Assembly: GCA_902614835.1 (NCBI GenBank)
Contig: CACMMU010000002.1
Span: forward strand, 1 to 64,000
DNA length: 64,000 nt
Direction: 5' to 3'
From: an uncultured Pelagibacteraceae bacterium
Lineage (GTDB): Bacteria > Pseudomonadota > Alphaproteobacteria > Pelagibacterales > Pelagibacteraceae
In this document: positions 10,813 through 20,587 of the stretch, piece after piece
How positions within the stretch are numbered: position 1 is the stretch's first letter
Layout of the letters: each line of letters opens with the position of its first letter
Notes under the pieces: generated by a model
What the model was told of the DNA's origin: nothing
Databases searched by the model: none
The model's input: only the letters and a program-made list of their open reading frames with translations
Made by a program: the position numbers and the translations under genes

Positions 10813-11390
10813 AGATTGTTTTAGCCTCCAAAAGTGGAGTTAGAAAAACTATTTTAGAAAAAAACCAAATTACTTGTGAGGTTGTTCCATCAAATGTAGA
10901 CGAAGACGAAATAAAAAATTCTCTGATATCAACAGGAGCTACCCCATTAATAATATCCAAAAATCTAGCAGAAGTGAAGGCAAATAAGGTAAGCATGAAA
11001 AAAGCAGATGAAATAGTTTTGGGGGCTGATAGTGTAATTGATTTGAATGGAAAGCTGATTTCAAAACCTAAAAACAGAAAAGAGGCTTTAAATATACTCG
11101 AGAAGATGAATGGAAAAAAACATAATTTGATAAGCTCAGTCTGTATATCAAAAAACGGAGCTATGATTTGGAACTATACTGATAGCTCTACTTTAACAAT
11201 GAAAAAACTTAATTTAGACGAAATTAAATCTTATCTTTCTAGAATAAAAGACAAAGAATTATATGCTTACGGTGTGTACCAAATCGAAGCAGACGGCAGA
11301 TCTTTGTTTTCAAAAATAGAAGGAGATGAGAATTCAATTATGGGACTACCAGTAAAAAAAATTAAGGAGTACTTAAAAAATTTTAAATGA
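10809..11390 (+). CDS. maf: Maf family nucleotide pyrophosphatase
   Basis: IVLASKSGVRKTIL, VLGADSVIDLNGKLISKP, GVYQIEADGRSLFSKIEGDENSIMGLP. Confidence 0.93.
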   Translation: MKIVLASKSGVRKTILEKNQITCEVVPSNVDEDEIKNSLISTGATPLIISKNLAEVKANKVSMKKADEIVLGADSVIDLNGKLISKPKNRKEALNILEKMNGKKHNLISSVCISKNGAMIWNYTDSSTLTMKKLNLDEIKSYLSRIKDKELYAYGVYQIEADGRSLFSKIEGDENSIMGLPVKKIKEYLKNFK

Positions 11391-12184
11391 AAAAATACTT
11401 AGTGATAGGAAATCCCATAGAACACTCGCTCTCCCCTAAACTGCATAATTATTGGATAAAAGAAAATAATTTAAATGCAAGTTACGAAAAAAAATTAATT
11501 GAAAAATCAGAAATTAAAGGAATCATTGATGATCTTAAAAATAATAAAATTTCAGGGGTTAATGTAACAGTCCCCTTTAAAGCACAAGTTATACCTTTTC
11601 TAAATAAACTTACCCCGGTTTCGCAAGAAACAGGATCTGTGAACACAATATATAAATTGAACGACGAAATAGTTGGAGACAATACGGACGTCGACGGTTT
11701 TTGTGCCGCTTTAAAAAAAACTCAATATAATTTTAAGAGCAAAAAAGCCTTTATACTTGGCGCCGGAGGAGTTGCGCCCTCTATTATTTGTGCCTTAAAA
11801 AAAGTGGGTATTTCAAACATATCATTAAGTAATAGAACCCATGAAAAATCAGAAATTTTGAAAAAAAAATTCACTGATTTGAAATTAGTAAATTGGGGTG
11901 AGACTACAAACGCAGATATAATAATCAATGCTACTAGTTTAGGCCTCAAGGAAAATGATGAAATAAAACTTGATTATTCAATAATAGGATCAAATAAGTT
12001 ATTCTATGATGTTATTTACAATCCCTCTGAAACAAAGTTTCTTTTAAATGCTAAAAAATTAAATAATAAGATTGAAAATGGAAAGTTAATGTTTATTTAT
12101 CAAGCTCAATTGGCCTTTAAGATCTGGCACAATGTTTTACCAAAGATTGATGATAATATACTAAATCTAATGGATCATGATTAA
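11387..12184 (+). CDS. aroE: Shikimate dehydrogenase
   Basis: VIGNPIEHSLSPKLHNYW, GVNVTVPFK, GDNTDVDGF, LGAGGVAPSI, NATSLGL. Confidence 0.96.
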   Translation: MKKYLVIGNPIEHSLSPKLHNYWIKENNLNASYEKKLIEKSEIKGIIDDLKNNKISGVNVTVPFKAQVIPFLNKLTPVSQETGSVNTIYKLNDEIVGDNTDVDGFCAALKKTQYNFKSKKAFILGAGGVAPSIICALKKVGISNISLSNRTHEKSEILKKKFTDLKLVNWGETTNADIIINATSLGLKENDEIKLDYSIIGSNKLFYDVIYNPSETKFLLNAKKLNNKIENGKLMFIYQAQLAFKIWHNVLPKIDDNILNLMDHD

Positions 12185-12740
12185 AATTGGAATTACTGGT
12201 TCAATAGCCTCTGGAAAAACTACAGTCGCAAGATTGCTATCGGGCCAGAAATATCCTTTGTTTAATGCTGATAAAGAGGTAAGAAAAATATATAAAAACA
12301 ATTTTTTTAGAAAAAAAATATGTAAAAAATTTAAAATTAAAAATAAAAAAAATCTTAAAAAAGAGATAAAAAAAATAATCTCGGCAAACAAGAAATCACT
12401 CAAATATTTAGAAAAAGTAATACATCCTCTGGTCAGAAAAGCTCACATTAGGTTTTGTGTAATAAATAAAAAAAGAAATTTTCTATTTTTTGAGGTACCA
12501 CTTTTAATTGAAGGTAAGCTAATGAGAAATTATGATAAAATCATTTTTGTAAACTCAAAAAAATCGTTAAGACTAAAAAGATACCTAAAAAGAGGCAAAA
12601 ACAGAAAATTTTTTAATCTTTTAGACAAAAGACAACTTGCACCTGAAAAAAAAATTAAACATTCCGACTTTGTTATCAACAATAACGGTTCATTAACAAA
12701 CTTGAAAAAAATTATAAAAATTATAAAAAATAAGTTATGA
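12177..12740 (+). CDS. coaE: Dephospho-CoA kinase
   Basis: IGITGSIASGKTTVARLL, FNADKEV, LFFEVPLLIEGKL. Confidence 0.93.
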   Translation: MIKIGITGSIASGKTTVARLLSGQKYPLFNADKEVRKIYKNNFFRKKICKKFKIKNKKNLKKEIKKIISANKKSLKYLEKVIHPLVRKAHIRFCVINKKRNFLFFEVPLLIEGKLMRNYDKIIFVNSKKSLRLKRYLKRGKNRKFFNLLDKRQLAPEKKIKHSDFVINNNGSLTNLKKIIKIIKNKL

Positions 12741-13408
12741 ATGAAATTATACTAGATACAGAAACAACAGGCCTTTCCGTCGAAAAAGGTGATAGGATTT
12801 TGGAGATAGCCTGTATAGAGACTAAAAATCTAATTCCTACAAATAATGTTTTCCACAAACTACTAAATCCAGAAAGAGAAGTTTCTGATGATGCTTTTAA
12901 AATTCATGGTTATTCCTATGAAAAACTGAAAAGTGAAAAAAAATTTGAAGAAATAGCTGATGAGTTTTTAAATTTTATAAAAGGGAAAGAAATAATAATT
13001 CACAATGCCCAATTTGATTTATCTTTTCTTAATAACGAGCTAAAAAAAATTTCAAGGGCACCGATCGAAGCTACAAATGTCATTGATAGCTTAGAAATTG
13101 CAAGATCTAAATTTCCTGGTACATCAAACACTCTTGATAACCTTTGTAAAAAATTCAATATCGATAATTCAGAACGAAAAAAGCATAATGCTCTCCTAGA
13201 TTGTGAATTACTAAGAGAAGTTTATATTAATTTAATTGGGCAAAAAGAACCTGTTCTTTCTTTGTATAACGAAGATGAAAATCAAATTGAGAAACTTAAC
13301 TCTGTTCTACCAAAAAGTAATCACAAGGTTATTATAAAGCCTAGCGAAAAAGAATTCTCTGATCATAAGACTTTTTTAAAAAGTGAAATTAAAAAAAACT
13401 TTTTTTAA
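12737..13408 (+). CDS. dnaQ: DNA polymerase III epsilon subunit
   Basis: EIILDTETTGLSVEKGDRILEIACIE, IHNAQFDLSFLN, HNALLDCELL. Confidence 0.95.
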   Translation: MNEIILDTETTGLSVEKGDRILEIACIETKNLIPTNNVFHKLLNPEREVSDDAFKIHGYSYEKLKSEKKFEEIADEFLNFIKGKEIIIHNAQFDLSFLNNELKKISRAPIEATNVIDSLEIARSKFPGTSNTLDNLCKKFNIDNSERKKHNALLDCELLREVYINLIGQKEPVLSLYNEDENQIEKLNSVLPKSNHKVIIKPSEKEFSDHKTFLKSEIKKNFF

Positions 13409-13818
13409 TTATTTTTTTCATACAAGCTTTTAAAATCTACACTTCTATCAATGCTAATCTGCTTAAAGCCAGATTTTTCAAATAGAAAAACTAGTATATT
13501 CCTTATATCCGGATAGATAGTTGTAGGCACATCAACGAGTATAATTTTCTCAAGTTCTTTTTTATCAGTAATAATTTTCTTAAAATTAATTAATGTAGAA
13601 AATAAAACAGAAACTTTAATCTCGTTTTCATTTGAAACTTGTGAAACCAACTTTAAATCTGTATCTATTTCTAAAATATCATCTTTGATTTTTCTACTCT
13701 TAATATCAAAATTAATTTTGTAATTTTTAATATTTTTTTCTATCATAAAATATGACTTTGCGTTTGGAACTTTAAAATTTATATCTTTGATGTATTTTGC
13801 AACAATATTATAACTCAT
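13405..13818 (-). CDS. secB: Protein-export chaperone SecB
   Basis: YIKDINFKVPNA...FSTLINF...LVDVPTTIYPDIRNILVFLFEKSGF; next to dnaQ. Confidence 0.85.
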   Translation of the reverse strand: MSYNIVAKYIKDINFKVPNAKSYFMIEKNIKNYKINFDIKSRKIKDDILEIDTDLKLVSQVSNENEIKVSVLFSTLINFKKIITDKKELEKIILVDVPTTIYPDIRNILVFLFEKSGFKQISIDRSVDFKSLYEKNN

Positions 13819-14230
13819 CTTTATCTTTTTTATCTTTGTTTAGAATTTCTCCTTCTATGAAATCTCTTTCATTATTTTTAATGTTTTTTCTTTTAAGAAA
13901 AGAGTTTATTATTATTTTTCTTGTTGGCGGGAACAACAATATAAAGCCAAAAAAATCAGTTATGAATCCCGGGATAATAAGTAAAATAGCAGCTAAAGCT
14001 ATAGTTGCTCCGGAAATCATTTCGTAAAGTGGAATTTTGTTTTTATAAAGATTATAGACACCTGACCTAAGAGTATTAAGACCCTCAAGCTTGGCAAAGT
14101 AAACGCCTATTATTGCCGTGATAAAAATCAGAGAAACAGTTGAAAAAGCTCCGATATTTTGGCCAATTTTAATCATCACATATATTTCAATGGCTGGAAT
14201 AGCAATTAAAAACATTAATATTGTGTTCAT
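13808..14230 (-). CDS. FxsA family membrane protein
   Basis: PAIEIYVMIKIGQNIGAFSTVSLIFITAIIGVYFAKLEGL...IPGFITDFFGFILLFPPTR. Confidence 0.88.
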   Translation of the reverse strand: MNTILMFLIAIPAIEIYVMIKIGQNIGAFSTVSLIFITAIIGVYFAKLEGLNTLRSGVYNLYKNKIPLYEMISGATIALAAILLIIPGFITDFFGFILLFPPTRKIIINSFLKRKNIKNNERDFIEGEILNKDKKDKDEL

Positions 14231-14274
14231 TTGTCAGTTTGAAAGTTATATTAATAAGATATATTTATCAAACT

Positions 14275-14880
14275 ATGAGTGGCAATTTTGGATATCTTGA
14301 CATAATTCTTTTAGCGATGATCGCTGGGTTTATTATATTAAGACTTAGAAACATACTTGGAAGAAAAACTGGGCATCAAGAAAAAGTCTTTACCAATTTC
14401 AGTGACAAAAAATTTGAGAAATTCAAGGAAGAGATAAACCAAAGAAATAAACAAAAAACAGAAGATCTCGATCCAACTCAAAAAAAACAGTTTTTAAAAG
14501 GAGCCGAAGTTGCATATGAAACAATCATCACTGCGTTTGCAAAAGGTGATAAAAATAGTTTAAAAAGTTTGCTTACTAAAGGAATGGCTGATAATTTTAA
14601 TTCGGCAATAGAGGATAGAAATTCTAAAAAGCTTAAGTCGGAACTCACTTTTGTAGGCATCAAATCATCTACAATAGAGAAGTTTGAAAAAACTGCAGGA
14701 GCACTTTTCTTTACCGTTAAATTTGTAAGTGAAATTATCTCTGTAAAAAAAGATATTGATAATAAGGTTGTAGAAGGCGATCCAGATAAAATTAAAACTG
14801 TGATTGATCACTGGAAATTTACAAAAAAAATATCAAGTTCTAATCCTAACTGGTATTTAGCAGAAATTAAAAATACTTGA
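14275..14880 (+). CDS. Tim44/TimA domain protein
   Basis: LDIILLAMIAGFIILRLRNILGRKTG, C-terminal Tim44-like domain; start taken at the internal ATG 14275. Confidence 0.85.
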   Translation: MSGNFGYLDIILLAMIAGFIILRLRNILGRKTGHQEKVFTNFSDKKFEKFKEEINQRNKQKTEDLDPTQKKQFLKGAEVAYETIITAFAKGDKNSLKSLLTKGMADNFNSAIEDRNSKKLKSELTFVGIKSSTIEKFEKTAGALFFTVKFVSEIISVKKDIDNKVVEGDPDKIKTVIDHWKFTKKISSSNPNWYLAEIKNT

Positions 14881-15299
14881 TCAAAAAAGATTTATCCAAC
14901 AAAGACAAAAAAGATTGGGAAAAATTTTTAGAAGAAACCTCACAAATCCCTGATAAAGATAGTAACGAATATACAAAAAATAAAAAAATTGAAAAATTCA
15001 AGTTTGATTTTCATGGATACTCGATTGAATCTGCCAATATAAAAGTCGCAGAAATAATTAATAAGTGTTTTGAGAACGGCTTTTCAGAATTATTATTTAT
15101 TACAGGAAAGGGCATACATTCAAAACCAGAGGAAAACGTTTATATCTCAGAAGAATTTAGTAAGTTGAAAAATACGATACCAGAGTTTATTAAAAACAAT
15201 CCAGATTTGAGTTCAAAGGTTGCGAAAATCATAGAGGCAGACTTGAAATCAGGCGGAGCAGGCGCCCTTATTATTAAATTAAAAAAAGTTATAAAATAA
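14877..15299 (+). CDS. Smr domain protein
   Basis: [41 protein letters not shown]...[15 protein letters not shown] start overlapping upstream TGA. Confidence 0.88.
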   Translation: MIKKDLSNKDKKDWEKFLEETSQIPDKDSNEYTKNKKIEKFKFDFHGYSIESANIKVAEIINKCFENGFSELLFITGKGIHSKPEENVYISEEFSKLKNTIPEFIKNNPDLSSKVAKIIEADLKSGGAGALIIKLKKVIK

Positions 15300-16659
15300 A
15301 TTTTGATAAATCTGTATCTTTTACAAGGTCACCTAGATTCTTTGTAACATAATCCCTGTCAATTTTGACTTTTTGTCCAGCTTTATCTGAAGCTGTAAAG
15401 CTTACCTCATCTAAAACTTTTTCTATTATGGTATGCAGTCTTCTTGCGCCAATATTTTCAACTGTAGAATTTATTTCAGTTGATAATTTTGCAAGCATAT
15501 CAATTCCATCATTAGAAAATTCAAGATCAACATCTTCGGTTTTTAACAGTGCTTTGTACTGTTTTATTAAACTATTGTCAGGCTCCTTTAAAATCCTTTT
15601 AAAATCCTCTTCAGTTAAAGCATTCAGCTCTACTCTGATTGGCAACCTACCTTGTAGCTCAGGGAGCAAGTCTGATGGTTTTGCCAATTGAAATGCACCA
15701 GATGCAATAAATAAAATATGGTCAGTTTTTACAGGACCATATTTTGTATTTACACTTGTACCTTCTATAAGCGGCAGAAGGTCTCTTTGTACACCCTCCC
15801 TAGACACATCTCCTCCAACTCTGTCACTTCTAGCCGATACCTTGTCTATTTCATCTAAAAATACTATTCCGTTATTTTCAGTCGAAGCTTTGGCTTCTTT
15901 AATTATTTTATCTTGTTCAATCATCTTATCAGACTCTTGTGCGATTAAAATTTCGTGGGACTCTTTTACGCTCATTTTCTTTTTTTTTCCTTTCGGGCCC
16001 ATTGATTTTCCTAACATCTCTCCTATATTCACCATTCCTATGTTGGCTCCTGGCATTCCTGGAATTTCAAAAGATGGCATTCCGGGAGAGGCATCACTTA
16101 CCTCAATCTCTATTTCATTAGTATCTAAATCACCTGATCTCAGTCTCTTTCGAAAACTTTCTCTTGTGGCTAAGCTAGCTTTCTTGCCGACCAAAGCATC
16201 TAAAACTTTTTCTTCTGCCGATAATTGGGCTTTAGCATGAACTTCTTTCCTTTTTTTCTCTCTCTCCATAGCAATAGCTATTTCAATTAAGTCTCTAATA
16301 ATTTGTTCAACATCTCTTCCAACATATCCCACTTCAGTAAATCTTGTAGCTTCAACTTTTATAAATGGTGCCTGTGCTAATTTTGAGAGTCTTCTTGAAA
16401 TTTCTGTCTTACCAACTCCAGTCGGGCCTATCATTAAAATATTTTTAGGCAAAACCTCATCTTTCATTTCATCCGATAATGCTTGTCTCCTCCATCGATT
16501 TCTTAATGCTACAGCAACAGCCCTTTTAGCTTGCTTTTGACCAATAACGTATCTGTCTAACTCAGATACAATTTCTCTTGGAGAAAGTGCACTTACTTTA
16601 GAATTTTCTTTTTTTGATCCATCCTTAACAATTTTAAGGTTAGTTGTTTTTGGTGACAT
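15289..16659 (-). CDS. hslU: HslUV protease ATPase subunit
   Basis: [58 protein letters not shown]. Confidence 0.98.
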   Translation of the reverse strand: MSPKTTNLKIVKDGSKKENSKVSALSPREIVSELDRYVIGQKQAKRAVAVALRNRWRRQALSDEMKDEVLPKNILMIGPTGVGKTEISRRLSKLAQAPFIKVEATRFTEVGYVGRDVEQIIRDLIEIAIAMEREKKRKEVHAKAQLSAEEKVLDALVGKKASLATRESFRKRLRSGDLDTNEIEIEVSDASPGMPSFEIPGMPGANIGMVNIGEMLGKSMGPKGKKKKMSVKESHEILIAQESDKMIEQDKIIKEAKASTENNGIVFLDEIDKVSARSDRVGGDVSREGVQRDLLPLIEGTSVNTKYGPVKTDHILFIASGAFQLAKPSDLLPELQGRLPIRVELNALTEEDFKRILKEPDNSLIKQYKALLKTEDVDLEFSNDGIDMLAKLSTEINSTVENIGARRLHTIIEKVLDEVSFTASDKAGQKVKIDRDYVTKNLGDLVKDTDLSKFIL

Positions 16660-17199
16660 TTAAACCTTTTCCATGGTTATGTTATTATTTGTAAAAACAC
16701 AAATTTCAGAAGCAACTTTTAAAGATTGTTTAGCAATTTCCTCAGCACTCATATTAGTGCCGATTAAGACTTTAGCAGCAGCGAGCGCGTAATTTCCACC
16801 CGAACCAATTCCAATAATTCCATCTTCAGGCTCTAGTACGTCACCGGTTCCAGAAATAATAAAACTTTTCTCTTTATCTGCGACTGCCATTAAAGCTTCC
16901 AATCTTCTTAAATATTTATCTGTTCTCCAATCTTTCGCAAGTTCTACCGCCGCTCTTGTCAAATTTCCCGCATGTTTTTCGAGCTTAGCTTCCAGTCTCT
17001 CAAAAAGAGTTAATGCATCAGCCGTGGAACCCGCAAATCCAGCAATCACATTTCTTTTCTCAATCTTTCTAACTTTTTTAGCTTTACTTTTGAGCACAGT
17101 ATTACCCAGACTGACCTGACCATCTCCCGCTACAATAGTTTGATTTCCCTTCCTAATAAGGACAATTGTTGTTCCATGCCAATTTTGGTTTGTATTCAT
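16660..17199 (-). CDS. hslV: HslUV protease peptidase subunit
   Basis: [48 protein letters not shown]. Confidence 0.98.
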   Translation of the reverse strand: MNTNQNWHGTTIVLIRKGNQTIVAGDGQVSLGNTVLKSKAKKVRKIEKRNVIAGFAGSTADALTLFERLEAKLEKHAGNLTRAAVELAKDWRTDKYLRRLEALMAVADKEKSFIISGTGDVLEPEDGIIGIGSGGNYALAAAKVLIGTNMSAEEIAKQSLKVASEICVFTNNNITMEKV

Positions 17200-17306
17200 A
17201 ACTATTATCTATGTGGAGATTTAAATTAAATGTTCAAGGGCCCATTTTAGCATTTATTGCTAAATGATAAATTTAGCTATATATCTTAATACTAAATCTC
17301 AAATGT

Positions 17307-17897
17307 ATGACTAGAAAAGCAAAAATATTGAGAAAAACCAAAGAGACCACCATTAGTGCCGAAGTCAATTTAGACGGCAAGGGTAGTTATAAGATTAAAA
17401 CCCAAATTGGATTTTTGGATCACATGCTCGAACAATTGTCAAAGCACTCTTTGATAGATATTAAGCTTAATGTAAAAGGAGATACACACATTGATCTTCA
17501 CCACAGCACTGAGGACACCGGTATAGCGTTGGGTGAGGCGATTAAAAAAGCAGCAGGCAAGTTCAAAGGAATAAAAAGATATTCTAGCGCACTTATCCCA
17601 ATGGATGAAACTTTGACTAGAGTTGCAATAGATATTTCAGGAAGGCCTTACTTAATTTGGAAAGTAAATTTAAAGGTAGAAAAATTGGGAGAAATGGATA
17701 CCGAACTTTTTAAAGAATGGTTTCAAGCTTTTTCTCAATCAGCAGGCATAACATTACATGTTGAAAATATTTATGGTGAAAACAGTCATCACAAAATTGA
17801 ATCTTGTTTTAAAGCTTTGGCCAAAACTCTCAAGGAAGCCTTGACAGTTGATAAGCGAATTAAAAATTCAATACCATCTACCAAGGGTTCTATTTAA
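17307..17897 (+). CDS. hisB: Imidazoleglycerol-phosphate dehydratase
   Basis: [46 protein letters not shown]. Confidence 0.97.
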   Translation: MTRKAKILRKTKETTISAEVNLDGKGSYKIKTQIGFLDHMLEQLSKHSLIDIKLNVKGDTHIDLHHSTEDTGIALGEAIKKAAGKFKGIKRYSSALIPMDETLTRVAIDISGRPYLIWKVNLKVEKLGEMDTELFKEWFQAFSQSAGITLHVENIYGENSHHKIESCFKALAKTLKEALTVDKRIKNSIPSTKGSI

Positions 17898-17902
17898 GAT
17901 TA

Positions 17903-18628
17903 GTGAAAATATTTCCAGCTATAGATATCAGGGATCAAAAATGTGTAAGGTTGGTTAAAGGTAACTTTAAAAATAAAACTGAATATGAAATTTCACCTGT
18001 TGATCAGGCAGGAAAATATAAAGATCATGGTTTCAAAAATCTACATATAGTTGATCTAGACGGGGCATTAACTGGTAAGACAGTTAATTTAGATATTATA
18101 AGAGAAATTGTTAGTAAATATGACTTGAATGTTGAAATAGGTGGAGGAATTCGAACTTTTGATAGTATCAAAAAATATATTGATGCAGGTGTTGAAAAAG
18201 TAATTCTAGGAAGTGCTGCTATTAAAAATAAACAATTTTTAAAGGAAGCTTGTATAAAATTTGAAAAAAAAATTGCTTTGGCATTAGATGTAAAAAGTAA
18301 CAAACTTTCTGTCTCGGGTTGGAAAGAAAATTTGAATATTAACACCTTAGACTTTCTAAAAGAAGTAAATGATTTTGGTGTCAGCAGATTAATCTATACT
18401 GATATAAACAGAGATGGGACCAAATCAAGTCCAAACTTTAATGCAAGTATTAAAATTTCAGAAATTTCTAAATGTCCCGTGGTTATTTCTGGAGGTGTAT
18501 CTTCAATTGATGATATAAAAAAAGCCAAGAACTTAAATATTAATAATATTGAGGGCATAATAGTGGGAAAAGCAATTTATGATGGTGATATAAAACTTCA
18601 TGAGTTAGCAAAGGAGGTCAATGTATAA
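17903..18628 (+). CDS. hisA: ProFAR isomerase
   Basis: [40 protein letters not shown]. Confidence 0.96.
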   Translation: MKIFPAIDIRDQKCVRLVKGNFKNKTEYEISPVDQAGKYKDHGFKNLHIVDLDGALTGKTVNLDIIREIVSKYDLNVEIGGGIRTFDSIKKYIDAGVEKVILGSAAIKNKQFLKEACIKFEKKIALALDVKSNKLSVSGWKENLNINTLDFLKEVNDFGVSRLIYTDINRDGTKSSPNFNASIKISEISKCPVVISGGVSSIDDIKKAKNLNINNIEGIIVGKAIYDGDIKLHELAKEVNV

Positions 18629-19379
18629 AAAAAGAATTATTCCCTGTTTGGATATAAAGAACGGAAGAGTAGTAAAAGGTATAAATTTTGTAAATTTAGT
18701 TGATGCCGGGGATCCATCAGAACAAGCAAAGTTTTATAGCGAAAATGGAGCTGATGAAATTTGCTTTTTAGACATAACGGCATCAAATGAGAATAGGGAT
18801 ATTATTTTAGAAGTTGTTAGAAAAACTTCTCAAAATTGTTTTGTACCTTTAACTGTTGGAGGAGGTGTAAGAGAGCTTAAAGATATTTCAAATCTTCTTA
18901 ATTCAGGTGCCGACAAAGTTTCAATAAATACCGCCGCGGTAAACGATTCTAAAATTGTAAAGGAGGGTGCCCAAAAGTTTGGTTCACAATGTATTGTTGT
19001 AGCTGTCGATGCAAAAAAAGTTGATAACAACAAATGGGAAGTCTTCACACATGGTGGAAGAAATCCCTCTGGTAAAAATGTTATGGATTACGTGAAGGAA
19101 GTAGAAGATTTGGGCGCAGGAGAAATACTATTAACTTCTATGGACAGAGACGGTACAAAAAAAGGCTACGATTTAGATTTAACAAAAAAAGTATCGAATA
19201 TAGTAAATATACCTGTCATCGCTTCAGGAGGAGTGGGAAAGCCAGAACATCTCCACGAAGGTCTAAAAATAGGTAATGCAAGTGCCGTATTAGCAGCATC
19301 GATATTCCATTTTGGAGAGTTTTCAATCAAAGAGGTAAAGGAATATTTAAAATCAAAAAATATTTCGGTAAGATTATAA
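18621..19379 (+). CDS. hisF: Imidazole glycerol phosphate synthase cyclase subunit
   Basis: [57 protein letters not shown]. Confidence 0.97.
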   Translation: MYKKRIIPCLDIKNGRVVKGINFVNLVDAGDPSEQAKFYSENGADEICFLDITASNENRDIILEVVRKTSQNCFVPLTVGGGVRELKDISNLLNSGADKVSINTAAVNDSKIVKEGAQKFGSQCIVVAVDAKKVDNNKWEVFTHGGRNPSGKNVMDYVKEVEDLGAGEILLTSMDRDGTKKGYDLDLTKKVSNIVNIPVIASGGVGKPEHLHEGLKIGNASAVLAASIFHFGEFSIKEVKEYLKSKNISVRL

Positions 19380-19380
19380 G

Positions 19381-19656
19381 ATGTTAAAAAATTTAGAAGA
19401 TTTAATAAAAATTGTAAGGGATAGAAAAAAAAATCCTGAATTTTCTTCTTATACTAATAAATTATTAAATGATAAAAAACTAAATATTGAGAAAGTGAAA
19501 GAGGAAATCGCAGAGCTTATTGAAGGTATTGAAAAAGACGAGAACAAAATTCATGAATCCGCTGATGTTTTGTATCATTTGATTGTGCTTCTGGAGGGAA
19601 GTGGCATCAAAATAGAGGATGTTATGAATGAGCTTAAAAAAAGACAAAAAAAATAA
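19381..19656 (+). CDS. hisE: Phosphoribosyl-ATP pyrophosphatase
   Basis: Short his-operon protein with EEIAELIEG...ESADVLYHLIVLLEGSGI. Confidence 0.9.
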   Translation: MLKNLEDLIKIVRDRKKNPEFSSYTNKLLNDKKLNIEKVKEEIAELIEGIEKDENKIHESADVLYHLIVLLEGSGIKIEDVMNELKKRQKK

Positions 19657-20018
19657 TGACTTACGATAGAAATAATATTTTTGCGAAAATTTTGCGAGGT
19701 GAAATTCCTTGTAAGAAAATTTATGAAAATGAATATGTACTCTCTTTTCATGATATAAATCCCCAAAAGAAAATTCATGCTTTGGTAATACCCAAAGGAT
19801 CTTTTAAAGATTTAGATGATTTTGTCCAAAATGCGAAAGACAAAGAAATTTTAGAATTTTTCAAGGCAATACCCCACGTTGCTAAGCTTCTTAAAGTATC
19901 TAGTGTTGAGGGTGGTTATAGGGCTTTATCAAATATTGGTGAGAATGGTGGGCAAGAAGTACCCCATCTTCACTTTCATATTTTTGGCGGTGAAAAAGTT
20001 GGGAAAATGGTTTCCTAA
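19656..20018 (+). CDS. hinT: HIT family protein
   Basis: NIFAKILRGEIPCKKIYEN, HALVIPKG, GQEVPHLHFHIFGGEK. Confidence 0.95.
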   Translation: MTYDRNNIFAKILRGEIPCKKIYENEYVLSFHDINPQKKIHALVIPKGSFKDLDDFVQNAKDKEILEFFKAIPHVAKLLKVSSVEGGYRALSNIGENGGQEVPHLHFHIFGGEKVGKMVS

Positions 20019-20584
20019 TTTATATCGGGAATATTAAAAAAATCTTTTTTAATCTCTGAATTTTTTAAAGTATTTAATATTTTAAAACTAATTTTACTAT
20101 TATCTAAACTTATTAAATCCCAACCTTTTAAATCAAAACTGTCAATTGTAAAATAGAAAATGATTTGTCCCTTTTCTGAAATCAAGCAATCTACTAAAAG
20201 AGTTCCTTTTTCTTTTTTAATTGTTCCATTATTGATCAATTTTCCAAATTTTTCCTTATTTAAAATTTCACTGAAATATGATTTTGATAACGGATAATTA
20301 TAAATCTTATCGTATCTTTTGTGGTAAATAACCAATCGTTTTCTATTAACAATTAATTCTTTTTTATTTTTATCATTGTACTCACATTTTAAATAGTATG
20401 GTCTTTTTAAAAAACAAATTCCAGTTTCTTTTTTCTCATTTGCAATTTGAACAAAGTCGAACTTCAAACTCTCTGAATTGTTAATATTCTCTATAATGCT
20501 TTCCTTGATATCAGCTTTTAAAATTGAAAAATTATTAAATAAAAAGAAAATAAACGAAATTCTTATAAGTTTTATAATTAACAA
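20015..20584 (-). CDS. lolA: Outer-membrane lipoprotein carrier protein LolA
   Basis: Signal peptide, LKFDFVQIANEKKETGICFLKRPYYLKCEY..., neighbour of ftsK. Confidence 0.8.
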   Translation of the reverse strand: MLIIKLIRISFIFFLFNNFSILKADIKESIIENINNSESLKFDFVQIANEKKETGICFLKRPYYLKCEYNDKNKKELIVNRKRLVIYHKRYDKIYNYPLSKSYFSEILNKEKFGKLINNGTIKKEKGTLLVDCLISEKGQIIFYFTIDSFDLKGWDLISLDNSKISFKILNTLKNSEIKKDFFNIPDIN

Positions 20585-20587
20585 AAA

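Noticed and set aside
17244-17262. TTTAGCA-TTTAT-TGCTAAA hairpin between hslV and hisB as a regulatory element
   Set aside because: Short AT-rich stem in a divergent promoter gap; not enough support beyond chance.
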